DNA of 64,000 nt from Bettongia penicillata ogilbyi (taxonomy: Eukaryota > Chordata > Mammalia > Diprotodontia > Potoroidae), in contig JAJHZJ010000808.1 in NCBI GenBank assembly GCA_023548195.1, positions 4,383,182-4,447,181 of the forward strand. Direction: 5' to 3'. This document shows positions 33,765 to 45,489 of this stretch, piece by piece (the stretch's first letter is position 1; each line of letters starts with the position of its first letter). The position numbers and the translations under genes are program-made. The notes below the pieces were generated by a model. It had not been told where the DNA came from. It made no database searches and was given only the letters and a program-made list of their open reading frames with translations.

Positions 33765-33985
33765 AAAGGCCAAGGTCTCCCATTGCATCCTGGGCCATCT
33801 CCAGTCATCCTGATGAATATCTGGTCACTGGACCCAGATGACTCAGGAGGAGAAAATGAGGCTGGTGATCTACACAGCCCTCCCTTACTCAAAACAAAGT
33901 CAAGTGCAATTCATGTCATCATTTCTCTGATGTCATGATCTTCTTTGAAAATGAAGGACGAACACAACAACCTGTTCAGTAGTGA
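33765..33985 (+). repeat. RTE-tailed SINE (RTE-SINE)
   Basis: Well-preserved copy: cattgcatcctgggccatct, actggacccagatgactcag, gaggctggtgatctacacag and the 3' end tgaaaatgaaggacgaacac. It shares layout with the older copy at 4660. Confidence 0.82.
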
Positions 33986-33999
33986 GATACATAAATACA

Positions 34000-34078
34000 T
34001 ATACATACATATATAAATTTGTGTATATATACGTATACACACAATATACATAAATATATATATATATATATTTACACC
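34000..34078. repeat. (TACATA)n/(TA)n microsatellite
   Basis: Imperfect tacatacatata units followed by tatatatata, directly downstream of the RTE-SINE tail. Confidence 0.85.
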
Positions 34079-34650
34079 ACTGTCATTCAAGGAACTGCCT
34101 CCTAATTTGTCTATATCTTGTGATCTGTATCATTAAGAACTACACCTGCCTGTGTTTGATGGATGCTGTAGTGCCAGGAGGAGCCCGCTGATCTTGGGAC
34201 TGCTGCCCTTTTACAAGATCACCTCACTGAGAACCAAGTAGGGCAAGGACAGCTGTCCCTGAGAAAGAGCACAAGCAATTTCGCAATCTGCATTTAGAAT
34301 TCTTGCCAGTGGAAAACAGAAATAAACATGTATGGGGCAAGGATGAAACACATGAAAATGAGCAGCCAAAGAGTTAAAAATAAATCATTAAAGATATTAC
34401 TTATTATTCGTTGCAAAAAGAATTTCCTTGGCATGTCTCACTTAGTAACTTTGTCAGCAGACTTATGGATGTGTCCTCCATCCAAAGATTTTAGGCATAA
34501 CTGATTTTAAGGCTAATTTTTAAAAAAGGTTGGAATGTGGTTATTTCTGACAAAACCATTTTTCCTTTCTGGGGGCATCCCCTCCAATACCAGGCTCTAC
34601 TAGTGTTCTTATGTACTGACAAACCTTAGAGGGAGATTTTGCTAGGGGGG
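34079..34650. other. Unassigned sequence
   Basis: No gene or named repeat recognised. Confidence 0.4.
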
Positions 34651-34654
34651 AACT

Positions 34655-34828
34655 TTTAGAGCAACGGTTCGTAACTCTTTTTGTGCCATGAACCTCTTTA
34701 GAAGCCTGGTGAAGTCGATGGCCCCATCTCAGAATAATCTTTTTAAATGCATAAAATAAACAAAAAGAACCTAATTATATTGAAATACTTATCAAATTTT
34801 AACAAAAAAATAAATTCAAGGACTCTAA
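34655..34828 (+). repeat. Old unnamed mammalian repeat, copy A (DNA-transposon-like)
   Basis: Reads cggttcgtaactctttttgt, gccatgaacctctttagaag and tttttaaatgcataaaataa. The reverse complement of 41130-41345 matches it segment by segment, so both belong to one family. I recall similar copies in other mammals but do not name the family. Confidence 0.5.
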
Positions 34829-34933
34829 GCCAACAAACATATATTAAGTACTTACTGTGTGCCAGGTACTGTGCTAAGTTCTGGAGATAAAAAGAAAGGT
34901 TAAAAAAAGTCACTGCTCTCAAGGAGAACACAG
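34829..34933 (-). repeat. L2 3' terminus, first part of a split copy
   Basis: Antisense: attaagtacttactgtgtgcc, aggtactgtgctaagttctg, ctctcaaggagaacacag. It is interrupted by a MAR1 SINE and resumes at 35172. Confidence 0.85.
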
Positions 34934-35171
34934 TTGTTTAGTCATTTCAGTTGTGCCTGACTCTTTGTGACAGCCTTTGGGATTTTCTTGGTAAAAATAC
35001 TGGAGTGGTTTGCCATTTCCTCCTCCAGCTTATTTTACAGAGGAGGAAACCGAGACAAATAGGGTTAAAGTGACTTGCCCAAGGTCACAAAGCTGTAAAC
35101 ATCTGAGGATCTGAACTCTAGTGTTTCTGACTCCAGGCCTGGTGCTGTGTCCACTGTGCCACCTAGCTGCC
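34934..35171 (-). repeat. MAR1/WSINE-type CORE-SINE inserted in L2
   Basis: Full-length antisense SINE from ttgtttagtcatttcagttg to tgccacctagctgcc, including ctggagtggtttgccattt and gaggaaaccgagacaaatag. It splits an L2 terminus. Confidence 0.92.
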
Positions 35172-35430
35172 CTAATGGTAGAGACAACATGCAGAGAACT
35201 ATGTATAATCAAGTATACACAGGACAAATTGGAGATAATCTCAGGGAAGAGATATTAGCATTAAAGAAGATGGGGATAGGCTTGTTGCAAAAGATGGAAT
35301 TTTAACTGAGACTTGAAGGAAGCCATTCAAAGCAGGAGAGAGAGATAAGGAGAGAGAGAAAACAAAGGCTGGGGGAGAGACAGTGAAAAAGCATGGTCGA
35401 GAACTAAAGTTTTGGGGTTCTAAATCCATA
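35172..35430 (-). repeat. L2, second part of a split copy
   Basis: Continues with ctaatggtagagacaacatg, gatggaattttaactgagac and ttgaaggaagccattcaaag. Confidence 0.8.
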
Positions 35431-35717
35431 CCACCTTGATGGTGATATATCCCAGAGTTGACTCTGTTTAGGTCTTTTCAATGTCAATCCTACATTTTTT
35501 TTTACCTTTTATATAGCTGATTATAATCACTATTCAGATCCTTATCTGTTTTCTTCCATTGTAGGAATTCCTTCTGAAACATCCTTCTAAGAGGGTGGTA
35601 GTAAAAAGGGCAAAGACAAAACCATCTTGGCTCATAGACAGGTTGGACTTACACCTGTGCGCATACACTTTATATCTGAAGGTGAAAAGAATAGCATCCT
35701 CCTGAACAACAGAGAAT

Positions 35718-35970
35718 GGGCAGCTAGGTGGCACAGTGGACAGGCTGCCAGGCTTGGAATCAGGAAAATATCTTCCTGAGTTCAATTCTGACCTCAGACC
35801 CTCATAGCTGTGTGATCCTGGGTAAACCACCTATGCCTCTTTGCCTCAGTTTCCTCATCTGTAAAATGAGCTAGAGAAGGAAATGGCAAACCCCTCCAGT
35901 ATCTTCGCCAAGAAAACCTCAAATAGGATGAAGAGAAGTTGGACATGACTGAAAAGACTGAGCAGCAACA
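35718..35970 (+). repeat. MAR1/WSINE-type CORE-SINE, full length
   Basis: Best-preserved sense copy: gggcagctaggtggcacagt at the start, then tgtgtgatcctgggtaaacc, gagctagagaaggaaatggc and tggacatgactgaaaagact. The tail ends agcagcaacag. Confidence 0.95.
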
Positions 35971-36384
35971 GAACCACAGAAGGATAGAAGTAGCCCCTGG
36001 CCCTGATCACGTGAGGATCCCAGACTCACTGTCCTGCTGTGACCATTTCAGTTACCTCTTCGACTGCCCTAGCAAGCACAACGTGGAAATGACTCTTTGT
36101 CAACTTCTCCCCTAAGAGTCTTTAGCTTGAGGGCTCTCCTAGAAACCAGTTCCCATTGTGTCTAGTGAGTTCATGATAAAAATTTTGAGCTCTACCTTAC
36201 TTTTCACCTGTGACCTTTTTTGGTGGTGGTGGTGAGGGAAGGTACTCAGTGAATATTAAAATCCACAATAAATTCATGTATAATATGTGAAGACTCATTT
36301 AATAGTTCTGTGCCCTGTGTTCTTCATCTGCAGATTGGCTGGCCAGTTGAAGAGCCTCAGCGCTAAGGGGTTTAATACAATGTA

Positions 36385-36655
36385 GGCAAGTAGGTGTTGA
36401 AGTGGCTAGAATGATGGACTTGGATATAGGAAGACCTCAGTTCAAATCCTACCTCAAGATACTCAGCTGTGCCACTCTGGGCAAATCAGTTAACTTCCTG
36501 CTACTTTAGCTTCCTCAGCTCTAAAGTGGGGAATCTAATGGCTCTGATCTCTCAGGGTTGTTTTGAGGATAAAATGAGATATTTGTAAAGCACCCTGCAA
36601 ATCTTAAAATGTCATATAAACACTCAGTTTTGTTTTTGCTATTATTATCTTTATC
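36385..36655 (+). repeat. MIR-type SINE
   Basis: Sense: ggcaagtaggtgttgaagtg, tcagttcaaatcctacctca, ggataaaatgagatatttgt, aaagcaccctgcaaatctta. Confidence 0.78.
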
Positions 36656-36689
36656 ATGAAAATCTTGCATGTATTGAATATAGCACTTG

Positions 36690-37645
36690 GCCTGTTCAAT
36701 TCAATAAGTATTTATTAAACACATACCATGTCAAGTGCTTCCTTAGGTACTGGAAATACAAAGACAGAATGAACGACTGTCTCTTCCCTCAAGTAACTTA
36801 GATTTTCCTTGAGAGATGAAACATGCAAACAGATAATTATATCTATAAATGAAGGAGAAGGGAAAGAACATTAACAGATGGAATCAGAAATGCTTCTCAT
36901 AGGAGATGGCACATGAGTTGAGTGTTAAAAGGCATTAGGCATTCTAAGATGCAGAGATAAGATAGGAGTGCATTCCAGATACAGGGAAGAGTTTGCTCAA
37001 AGGCATGGTGATGGGAGATGAAGTTCTGAGTTTGGGGAATAACAAGGAGGATAGTTTGGAGGGGAATGATATATAATGGACCTGGTAGACAAGCTGGAGT
37101 CAAGTTGTATAGGGCTTTGAATACAAAATACAAACACAGAGTTTACATTTGATGCTAGAAGTAATAGGGAAGGAATGGAATTTATTGAGCAGGTGGAGTG
37201 ACATGGTTGGACCTCTACTTTGGGAATATCCCTTTGGAAGTAATGTGGAGGATGGGCTGTCAAGGGGAGAAAACTCCAGCAGAAAGACCAGTTGGGCAGC
37301 TATTACAATAATCTCAATAGAGGGGATGAGGGCCTCAATTAGAGTGATAGCTGTGTGATGCAAGAGATGTTTTGTATTAATAATATTTTTAAAAGAGAGA
37401 TGCTTTGGACAAACCTGGAAAACTGACTATACAGGGTGAAAGTGAGACCTGAATAGAAGTATTAAGTTGTACCCTTGATAGAAATAGGGAAGTTTGTTAG
37501 AGAGCTAGTAACAAGGTCTATTTTAGATTGGTTAAGTTTGAGATGGTTATGGGACATACAGTTTGAAATGTCAAATAGATAGTTGGTAATGTGGGATATA
37601 CCTGGATTACTGAGTGTACAGGCTAAAAGTCTAAGAAGGCTGGGA
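36690..37645 (-). repeat. L2 copy A with ORF2 C-terminus
   Basis: Antisense L2 from its terminus inward. A minus frame of 78 codons (36897-37133) reads FKALYNLTPACLPG and FISHHHAFEQTLPCIWNALL, matching the C-terminal YKALHNLAPAYL and LWNSLP landmarks of CR1/L2 ORF2. A second frame (37100-37363) gives the preceding PTMSLHLLNKFHSFPI, like the HVTPLLKKLHWLPI segment. Confidence 0.88.
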
Positions 37646-38990
37646 TATTAGAAAGGACCTGGGTTGAAAAGAGCTTTAAAGTTCTAGCAAAAATTTTATA
37701 TTTGATCTTGGAAGTAATAGGGAGTCACTGAAGTTTATTGTATAAATGAATGACATGGTTGTAACTATGTTTTAGGAACATGACTTGGGCAGTTGAGCAG
37801 AGGATGGATTGATATGGAGATGATCTTGGAATATTGCAAGAGTTGAGATGACAAGTGATGGATTCTTGAACTAGGGTGGTGGCTGTGTGAGGGGACTAGC
37901 AACATGAGGATAGAAAAGACAAGATCTGGGAATGGAATGAATATAGGATGAATGAGAGTGACAAGTAATGGTTGATATCCAGGAATTGAGTAACCAGGAG
38001 GATGGTAGTAACCTTGATTGTAATAAGGGTGGGTTGACTGAAAGATAATGACTAAGTTCTACTTTGGATTGTCAAGTTTGAGATATCTATGAGACATACA
38101 GTTCAAGATGTTTAAAAAGCCATTCATGATGTGGGAATAGAACTTTGGAGAGATATTGGGTCTACATGTGTCAATACAGAAGTCATTTGCATAGAGATAG
38201 TAATTGAACTCATGAAAACCAATGAGACCACCAAATAAGATAGTCTAGATGGAAAACAAAAAAGGGCCTAAAACAGAGCCTTGGGGGTGGCAGGGCACTC
38301 ATCGTTAATGGGGATCACATAGTTGAAGTTCCAGCAGAAAAGCCTGAGAAGAAGTCAGACAGATAAAAGGGAAACCAGGAGAAAATAGTGTCATGAAAAT
38401 CTCGAAAGGAGAGAGTATCCAGGAGAGAAAATTGATCAAGGGTGCATATAGAGGGTTTGACCTTGGCAAGGCCACTAGAGACTTCACTAGGAACAAGAGT
38501 GAAGGAGAAAATTGTGGAGGAAGATGTCTGAGTGATATGAGATGAAGAGAAAAGAATCAGGAACTGTTGTTAAATGGTCTCCAGAAGTATGAGACAGTCC
38601 TGAGCTAGGAGGGTGGAAAGAGGGGTTACTGAAGAAGGCTTTTACATAGATATGAGAAGGTTTGAACAGCCACTGTGGAGAGTAACTGTTCACTCAAGGT
38701 GGAGTAGAAGGGTTTCTTTGCTACAATGAGCACCCAGTTGAGAGTAATTAATGTAAAATTGCAGTGGATTCAATCAGCATAGTTTTATGACTTCCATTTG
38801 GCCACATATGAGTAAGAGTGAAGGAGGCACATGGTGGGAATGAGAAAAGTGAGAAGGGAGTCAGTGGAGCCACTGTTTGGTTATGAAAGGGAGAAGGGAT
38901 ATAGGATCATAACTTGAGAGGATAGTAAGAGAGATTTGTGTATATTTTACACATTAGACAATGAATAAAATATAAGCCAGTAGATAGGGA
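37646..38990 (-). repeat. L2 copy B with decayed reverse transcriptase
   Basis: Restarts at an already-covered point of L2 (ttatatttgatcttggaag, gggagtcactgaagtttatt), so it is a second copy in the same orientation. On the minus strand the RT catalytic box reads FNYYLYAND with YAND at 38182-38193, where active L2 has YADD. Further upstream L2 continues to about 38990 with many stops. Confidence 0.82.
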
Positions 38991-39399
38991 GAGATTGAAA
39001 ATTAGAAAAAGGAGAAGTGATGATTACAAAAGGAACATTTAGGAACCTTCACCATCAATTGAGAAATTTTTTAGTTGGACTATCACACCAGGCAAAATTC
39101 CCTCTCTAAAATGGCTCCCCCAGTCCTTGTTTCCCAGAGTGATATCTTTGCACTGTGAATATGTGTTGTGGGGAGAGGGCAGAGCAAATTTCTCTCTCTA
39201 CATTCAATGAACTCAATCTCTGGGGGGAGAATCAAAGAGATGCTACATGTTTTCTCCCATACAACACTGCTGCATTTCAGCATTCTGTTGTTTACAAAGA
39301 AGAAATATTATGGATTGTGAGAAACCTAAGAGGTAAACCCAGAAGGAGACAGTAACTTCACAACAAGTCTCAGAGAACATAGTGACTTGGTCTTAAGGA
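38991..39399. other. Unassigned sequence
   Basis: No named repeat and no coding signal, apart from short overlapping frames on both strands. Confidence 0.35.
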
Positions 39400-40245
39400 C
39401 TACAAGACTATTTGGAAGGCATGAAGCAAGACAAACAAATTGTAATGTTGAATGAAATAACAGCTAGGGACAAAATAACTATAAAGAGAAATAATAGCTT
39501 AGAACAGAGGGGGGTAAATTTTACTCAATATCTGGACTCATTGAAAATTAGAATGCGCCAAAAAGAAAAAAATGATTCCATGAGATAAGAAAAAATAAAA
39601 CAGAAACTAAAAGATTGAAAAAAATAGAAGAAAATTTAAGGTATGTACTATCAAAACAACTGACCTAGAAAACAGGTCAAGGAAAGATAATCTAAAAGTC
39701 ATGAGATTATCTGTAACTCATGATCAAATGAATAAATAAATAACTGAAAGTGTTGAGTACTTGAAAAATACTTATATCTATAAATTGTAAATGAAACCTT
39801 TGATTTTTTTAGGATCAGGGGGTAAAATGAAGATAAAAAGAATCTGCTGCTCATTCTGGAAAGAAATAAGAAATGAAATAAAAGGGAAACAGAGCTCCAT
39901 TATAGTTAAAAGTCAGTTTCTAGGTTAAAAAAAAACAAAACACTATAAGCATTCCCTTCATCCCCATTCCCCACCAAAAAAGGATTCAAGTATTACGGAA
40001 TCGTAGTCTGAGTCACACAAGACTTAGCAGCTTCCACTTTATCAGAGAGCAGAATTTGTGTTGAATAGGACCAAAAGACAAAAGATAAAGGATTACAATA
40101 AAAAGTAGCCCATTTGGCAAAACTAAATATAATCCCATGGAAAGGGAAGGACCTTTAATGAAAGATAATTTCTAATCAATTCTGATGAAAATACAAGAAT
40201 TGAGTAGATATTTTGAAATGGTAACATAGGAGTCAGGAAACATTC
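39400..40245 (+). pseudogene. L1 ORF1 fragment (HAL1-like, no ORF2)
   Basis: A-rich sense strand with a basic, Lys-rich 5' part (in one frame TQYLDSLKIRMRQKEKND). It ends in a region parallel to the ORF1 C-terminal domain: gattcaagtattacggaatc, gacttagcagcttccacttt, aactaaatataatcccatgg, gacctttaatgaaagataat. The same region of ORF1 appears at 18.6 kb. No ORF2 follows, so this is either a fragment or a half-L1. Frames are destroyed by stops. Confidence 0.6.
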
Positions 40246-40289
40246 TAAGGTGAAAAGTGAAGATACATAATCTGAAATTGCCTTAACTT

Positions 40290-40480
40290 CAGTGAAAGCT
40301 GTGACATAACAGAAGCAACATTGGTTCTAGAACCTGAGGACTCCAGTTCAAATCCTGCATCTGAAAACATTACCCTAAGTGACCTTGAAAAAGTCACTTA
40401 ATTTCCTAGACCTCAGTTGCCTCCTTTATAAAATGAGACAGGTTGGAATATATGGTCTCGGAGGTCTCCTACAACCTTAG
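40290..40480 (+). repeat. MIR-type SINE
   Basis: Sense: aacctgaggactccagttca, gaaaaagtcacttaatttcc, gttgcctcctttataaaatg. Confidence 0.65.
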
Positions 40481-40600
40481 ATCTTATGAAAGTTCTCTGA
40501 GGGCAAAGATAATTTTTTGTTTTGGTAAACCCAACTCTTTGCACAATAACTTCACATAGTAGGTGTTTAATAAATGTTTGTTGAATTGAATAAAACTTGA
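40481..40600 (+). repeat. L2-type 3' tail
   Basis: ctctgagggcaaagataatt followed by cacatagtaggtgtttaata and aatgtttgttgaattgaat. Confidence 0.6.
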
Positions 40601-40604
40601 ATAA

Positions 40605-40690
40605 AATATTCAAATTCAAATAAAAAATTCAAAATTTTCAGTAAAAAATTGAATAAAATAAAATAAAATATCAAATAAAACTATATTGTA
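40605..40690. repeat. AATAAA/CAAATA A-rich low-complexity tract
   Basis: Repeated ataaaatattcaaa and aaataaaataaaa units next to an L2 tail. Confidence 0.7.
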
Positions 40691-41129
40691 TGTTTGAAGT
40701 AACTTTTAGTTTAATGTTTGCTGAATTGAATCAAAATCATATTGTATACAAGGAGATATATGTTTAAAGTAACTTTTATATTTAAAAATTGGCAAGATTA
40801 AATGGAAAATTTCAATGTTTACAATATTCTAAAAAGTATAGAAATGGCATAGTGTAAATGGATAGCAGCTTTGTATTTAGTGTCAAAAAAAATCTGACTT
40901 GAAATGTTCCCTGTGGTCAAATCCATCTAAGGTCAGAGATATCTGATCCTGGGTGAATTGCTTAACTTTTACAAGCCCCAGAAAATCCACTAGACCTTAC
41001 CTACTAAATCATAGAGAGGTTACATTTCACATTGGTGGAAGGAATTCTGAAAAAAGAAGTTGCCATGTTGATGATAATTACATTTGTGCAATTGTGCACA
41101 AATCTGTGCATTTGACTATCTGAAAATAC

Positions 41130-41345
41130 TACTTTAAAATATTTTCAGCAAAACTGATGTATGAAAATGTAATATATATATAACATATGCTTTTATAACT
41201 ATTTCAGTATATTTAACTTCCTTTGTAATCCTATGTATTTTATTTTACGCATTTAAAACCATTACTCTGAGGAATCCAAAGGCTTTTAATTTAACTGCTA
41301 AAGGGTTCCATAACACAGGGAAAAGAAAGATTAAGAACTCTGACT
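41130..41345 (-). repeat. Old unnamed mammalian repeat, copy B
   Basis: Antisense to copy A at 34655: ttgtaatcctatgtatttta, ttacgcatttaaaaccatta and ggttccataacacagggaaa are the reverse-complement counterparts of copy A segments. It is more complete at its inner side. Confidence 0.5.
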
Positions 41346-41594
41346 TAAAATGTTAATATATTCAGCTGTCACAGAACTGGACAAATTCAGCAAAGAAAAG
41401 TAAAGTTACTAATAATATTCCTGAAGTGCCTCAGCTATTTACATACTATAGTAGACATACCTAGAAACATTGCCTTTTGATTTTGTACCTACTTCCAACT
41501 GTTAGGACATGAAAGACATTGAGGCATATTTCTTCCCCTTTCTAAACCTTAAGAGTACTTACTTCTTGGATATGATGCTTCACCATAAATGAAA

Positions 41595-41750
41595 ATGATG
41601 TGGTATAGCAGTTCATTAGATTTAGAGCAAAAGGACCTCAGTTTGAATTCCAACTCTGACATTTACTGTCTGTGTGATCTTGAACAAGTCACTTAAACTC
41701 TTTTTTCTCCCTTACCTCTCTTTCTTCTTCTGAAAAATTCCTGAAGTTAA
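41595..41750 (+). repeat. MIR-type SINE
   Basis: Sense: aaaaggacctcagtttgaat, ctgtgtgatcttgaacaagt. Its 3' part is displaced by the MAR1 SINE at 41751. Confidence 0.65.
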
Positions 41751-41963
41751 CTAGAGAGCATTGGGCTTGGAATCAGGAAGACTTTTCTTTATGAGTTCAC
41801 ATCTGGTGCTGGGCAAGTAACAACCCTGTTTGCCTTAGTTTCCTCATCTGTAAAATGAGCTGGAGAAAGAACAGGCAAACCGCTCTAGGATCTTTGCCAA
41901 GAGAGCCCCAAATGGGGTCGCAAAGAGTCAAACAAGACTAAAAGCAACTGAACGACAACAGCA
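41751..41963 (+). repeat. MAR1/WSINE-type CORE-SINE
   Basis: ttgggcttggaatcaggaag, ctgtttgccttagtttcctc, gagctggagaaagaacaggc, ccaaatggggtcgcaaagag, and an A-rich end. An internal deletion has removed part of the head/core junction. Confidence 0.9.
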
Positions 41964-42029
41964 ATCTATGTTTAACTCCAACTCTAAATTTCTGTGATCC
42001 TGTCACCATCGTAGAACTTGGCTAAAAGT

Positions 42030-42275
42030 ACACCGCTGAAATGGATAGAGTGTTGAGCCTGAAGTCAGAAAGACCTGCGTTTGAATCCTGTCTCAAACAC
42101 TTCCTGGCTGAATGGCCATGAAGAAGACACTTAATTTCTCTTCTCTACAAAGTTCCTCACCTGTAAAACAGACAATAGCTGTAGTAACTATCTTGTGAGA
42201 CGATGGCAGCTCAAATAAGATAATTCATGTGATGTGCTTTGCAAACTTCAAAGCTCTAGAGAAGGGTCAATTATT
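42030..42275 (+). repeat. MIR-type SINE
   Basis: Sense: aatggatagagtgttgagcc, agacctgcgtttgaatcctg, agttcctcacctgtaaaaca, gatgtgctttgcaaacttc. Confidence 0.78.
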
Positions 42276-44239
42276 ATTCACTGCTCTCTGTTTCAGGTAA
42301 TGTAGTTCTGTCTCCCCATACAAATGGTAACATGGGTTCATTCAACAAACATCTGAGTCCTTACTTCAAATAATGTACTGCATATTCCAATTCTTACACC
42401 TCTTCTAAATGCTGAGCACATAATAATAGATGCTTAATAAAAAGTCCAGATCAGTGACTTGTAAGTCATAGATTTAATAAATATTTTATTTGATAGATCA
42501 TGGAAAGCATTTTCAATTTCAATCCATTTTTCAGATAATCACAGCACAGCTCTAACCTAGCTGTTATAAAATCTATTTTTTAAAATGTTGACCATAGGTA
42601 TAAAAATCAGGCTATAATTTTACAATTAAATGGCTAAGGCAGGTAATTATGCCCCAAGTAACAGATTATATTACAATGAATACTTTCATAACCTCTGTAA
42701 TTTCCTACCAGAAACTGAATTATAGGCTATTCCACAGTCTCTATTTGTTGATCATAATTGAAAGTTTTAAATTTTCAGTTGGTACATGAACTATCCCATT
42801 GGCAATGCTTTATGTAGTTGGGGTTTTAGAGAATGGAAGAGGACAATTTTCATGACTCACTTTGTGAATATATTATTGCATCAATTTAGCAATAGCATCT
42901 CAATCCTCAATCTACTAGTCTTATGAACAAAACCAGCAAATAACCTAAAATTTCTATTTATATGTATTACATAAAGTAGTCATAATGTTGAAGTATCATT
43001 TTTGGAGTGTCTTATCTACATTTATTTTTTCTGAAGTATTTTGACTAGGCAAGATGAATTTCAACAAACCTATGAGGCTATGGATTATTCTTTCAGGGGA
43101 AAAGAATAATTATAAGTTGTTTTCTTCACACGAAGAAGAAGCAGTGGGCAGAATACAGAGGCATTCCCCTTAACTTAGTTTCTCTTGATAATGAAGCACA
43201 CAGTTCCTTGAAACTGAGCCATGTCAAAAGCATCTATTCATCAGATTGCCTGAATGTCTTTCATGACCAACCTATTATTTCACTTTTAAAAGCATTTTGA
43301 CAACAGTATAAACTGCACACTCCATTGGAGAAGCAGAACAGACAGGAACAGGAGGATCCCAGCAGAGAAAACAACAACAGAAAAGAAGATCCTGCTAACA
43401 TGTCCAACAATGGAGCTCTGTATTTGAAACAGCTGGTGCCTTTGCAGTGATTTAACTGATGTGCCTTTTCTGTATGGTAGACTTTAAAGTTCTCTCTTTT
43501 GCAAGAAGGTATAAAGTTCACCTCAGGAATGAATAAATACTTCAATTACCGTGTGTGGTGTTCTTACTCAGACTCAGAACTTTCTCTAATGAGCAGGGCT
43601 CATTCCTAGGATAATAAAATATAGTCTTGTATTATTACCAAGATTCTCACATAATTGAGAAGGATAAATGAGCATGTTTCATAAAATAGGAATCTTCATT
43701 AATTAAAATAGGTTAGGGAGTTCCTTCATGGAGATTGAATCAAGTAGTATTTCCTAAAAAACAAAGTTGGAAAAAAAAGGAATACTCTTTCAGTAATCAG
43801 TATTCTGGTCCTGAAAAAAGTCAATCTCCCATGGCTCACTGGAAAGGGAAACATTTTGATATGGCACACATACAATGTTAAAATGAGGAGAAGTGGTTGG
43901 GATAAAGTCTCATAACATGGAGTCCCATTCTTTTCTCTCAGCAACCTAAAGGCAGACACCAATGAGGTTCTGAGACCCCAAGGGGATGGAGACTATTCAT
44001 CCCAACCTGTGCTCCCTATAAGCTCAAAGAACAAGGATGAAAGCCACCCATGGTGGCTTGGTAGGTGTTAGAGATGCTACCCACTACTTTTGTTGGTTTC
44101 CTCTGATTTAATACCATAGTTATTTGCCTTTAATTTGCCCTCAAACAAGAATCCTTTTTGTAGCAAAGAAAAACATTTAAACCAAGCTCAAAGGATTCGG
44201 CAAAAGCATATGACAGCATATTCTATACTCTTACTCTGT
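42276..44239. other. Longest sparse stretch of the first 45 kb
   Basis: Apart from a short L2-type tail near 42400-42445 I can name nothing. A 94-codon minus frame (43261-43545) has a hydrophobic middle but no family signature. A TATA-like ggtataaag with aataaa 20-30 bases on (about 43508-43540) is suggestive only. This stretch is worth a conservation search. Confidence 0.4.
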
Positions 44240-44740
44240 AATCTGATCTTTGGAGAAGACAAAGGCATTTCCTTATCAGTTCTCTAGGACTCAGATTGTT
44301 CCTAAAATTCATCAGTTTTTACTGTTTGAGATGTGTTGTGATTTTTTTTGTTTTACATTATTGATTGTTTTCCTCCCTTTGCTTTTTACATTGCACAAAC
44401 CTTCCTATGTTTCTGATCTCCTCGTATTTATTGTTTCTTTTAGTGCAAGACTGTTCCATCCTATTTATATGGAATTATTTGTTCAACCATTCTCCAGTTA
44501 ATAGGTACCTGCTTTGTTTTTCAGGTTTTTTTGTTACCACAAAAAGTGTTGCTATGAACATTTTATTATATTTAGAAACTTGTTTCTGATTACTGACCTC
44601 GAGGGCTATATGTCTAGTAATAGGATCACTTGATCAAAGGATTTGAACAGCTTCATGTCTTTTCTTGCATAATCCCAATTTTTTCCCCAGAATAGTTGGA
44701 CCAGTTTACAGCTCCAACAAGTGTGACTAAAAGATGGAGA
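44240..44740 (-). repeat. L1 3' region
   Basis: Antisense L1-like: gttaccacaaaaagtgttgc, ataggatcacttgatcaaag, agaatagttggaccagttta, agctccaacaagtgtgac. It is a more diverged subfamily than the copies at 8.7 and 63 kb. Confidence 0.7.
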
Positions 44741-44934
44741 GTATATAAGATTCCATTGTCTTTGTTTGTTGACTATCTGTAGCATCAAGCAACCTAGCCC
44801 ACCCAGGATGGATGACCTGCTAGCATAGGTTCTTTGATCTGTTTTTCTAAAGGAAAGAAAACTTCAAAGGGGTCAACAATATTACTTTAATTAAACCTAT
44901 ATAATTAAACCTATATAACCTATATAAACCATTC

Positions 44935-45250
44935 ATTAGTTCAGGGGAAGGGTCAGCACCCTAAACATGGAGAAAATACAAGCAGGGAAACATAGAGAAG
45001 AGATCCAATTGACAGGGCTCCAACAGTCTAAACAAAGTAATAGATGCATAATTACCAGACCAGGTAGTACCAACATTTGGGTTCTCAAAGCCAGGGGACT
45101 CCTTAACTACAGAATCTTGTCTGACCAAATCACAAAGAAACTTTTCTTCCATGAGTGAGCCCCAAAGTAAAATATCCACTTCTCAGTATATGTAGTTTTC
45201 AACTAATAGACTCAGAGCCAGAAGACATGACAACCTACGTGACTTAGCCC
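44935..45250 (+). repeat. Unnamed interspersed repeat, copy 1
   Basis: Shares with 61790-62175, in the same order: gttcaggggaagggtcagca (there with gggg and aaaa variants), agaaaatacaa, tgggttctcaaagccagggg, then a tail with cagagccaga. The family is not named; it may be LTR or internal retroviral sequence. Confidence 0.6.
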
Positions 45251-45489
45251 AGCTATGAATTATCAGGGTTCAAAGGAGACTGATCCTTCAGATGTTTACA
45301 ATTTAGCATAAGCCTGGGAAACTGAACTCCAGAGAGAAAAACAACAAAAATTCTACCTTGTTTATACTTACTCTATCAAAAAACATTTGATTTGGTAGAA
45401 CAAAACATCTTAATGGCTTTCTCCCAACAATATGTCTCTTATGATCATGTCAATATTATACTATACAAGACTTGTTAAAAGATGTAACA

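Noticed and set aside
35718..35970. Functional tRNA gene, because of the B-box-like motif
   Set aside because: The tRNA-like head is part of a full-length MAR1/WSINE SINE with CORE and tail; no cloverleaf is formed.
43261..43545. 94-codon minus frame with a hydrophobic segment
   Set aside because: Composition reflects T-rich DNA; there is no initiation context, family motif or continuation.
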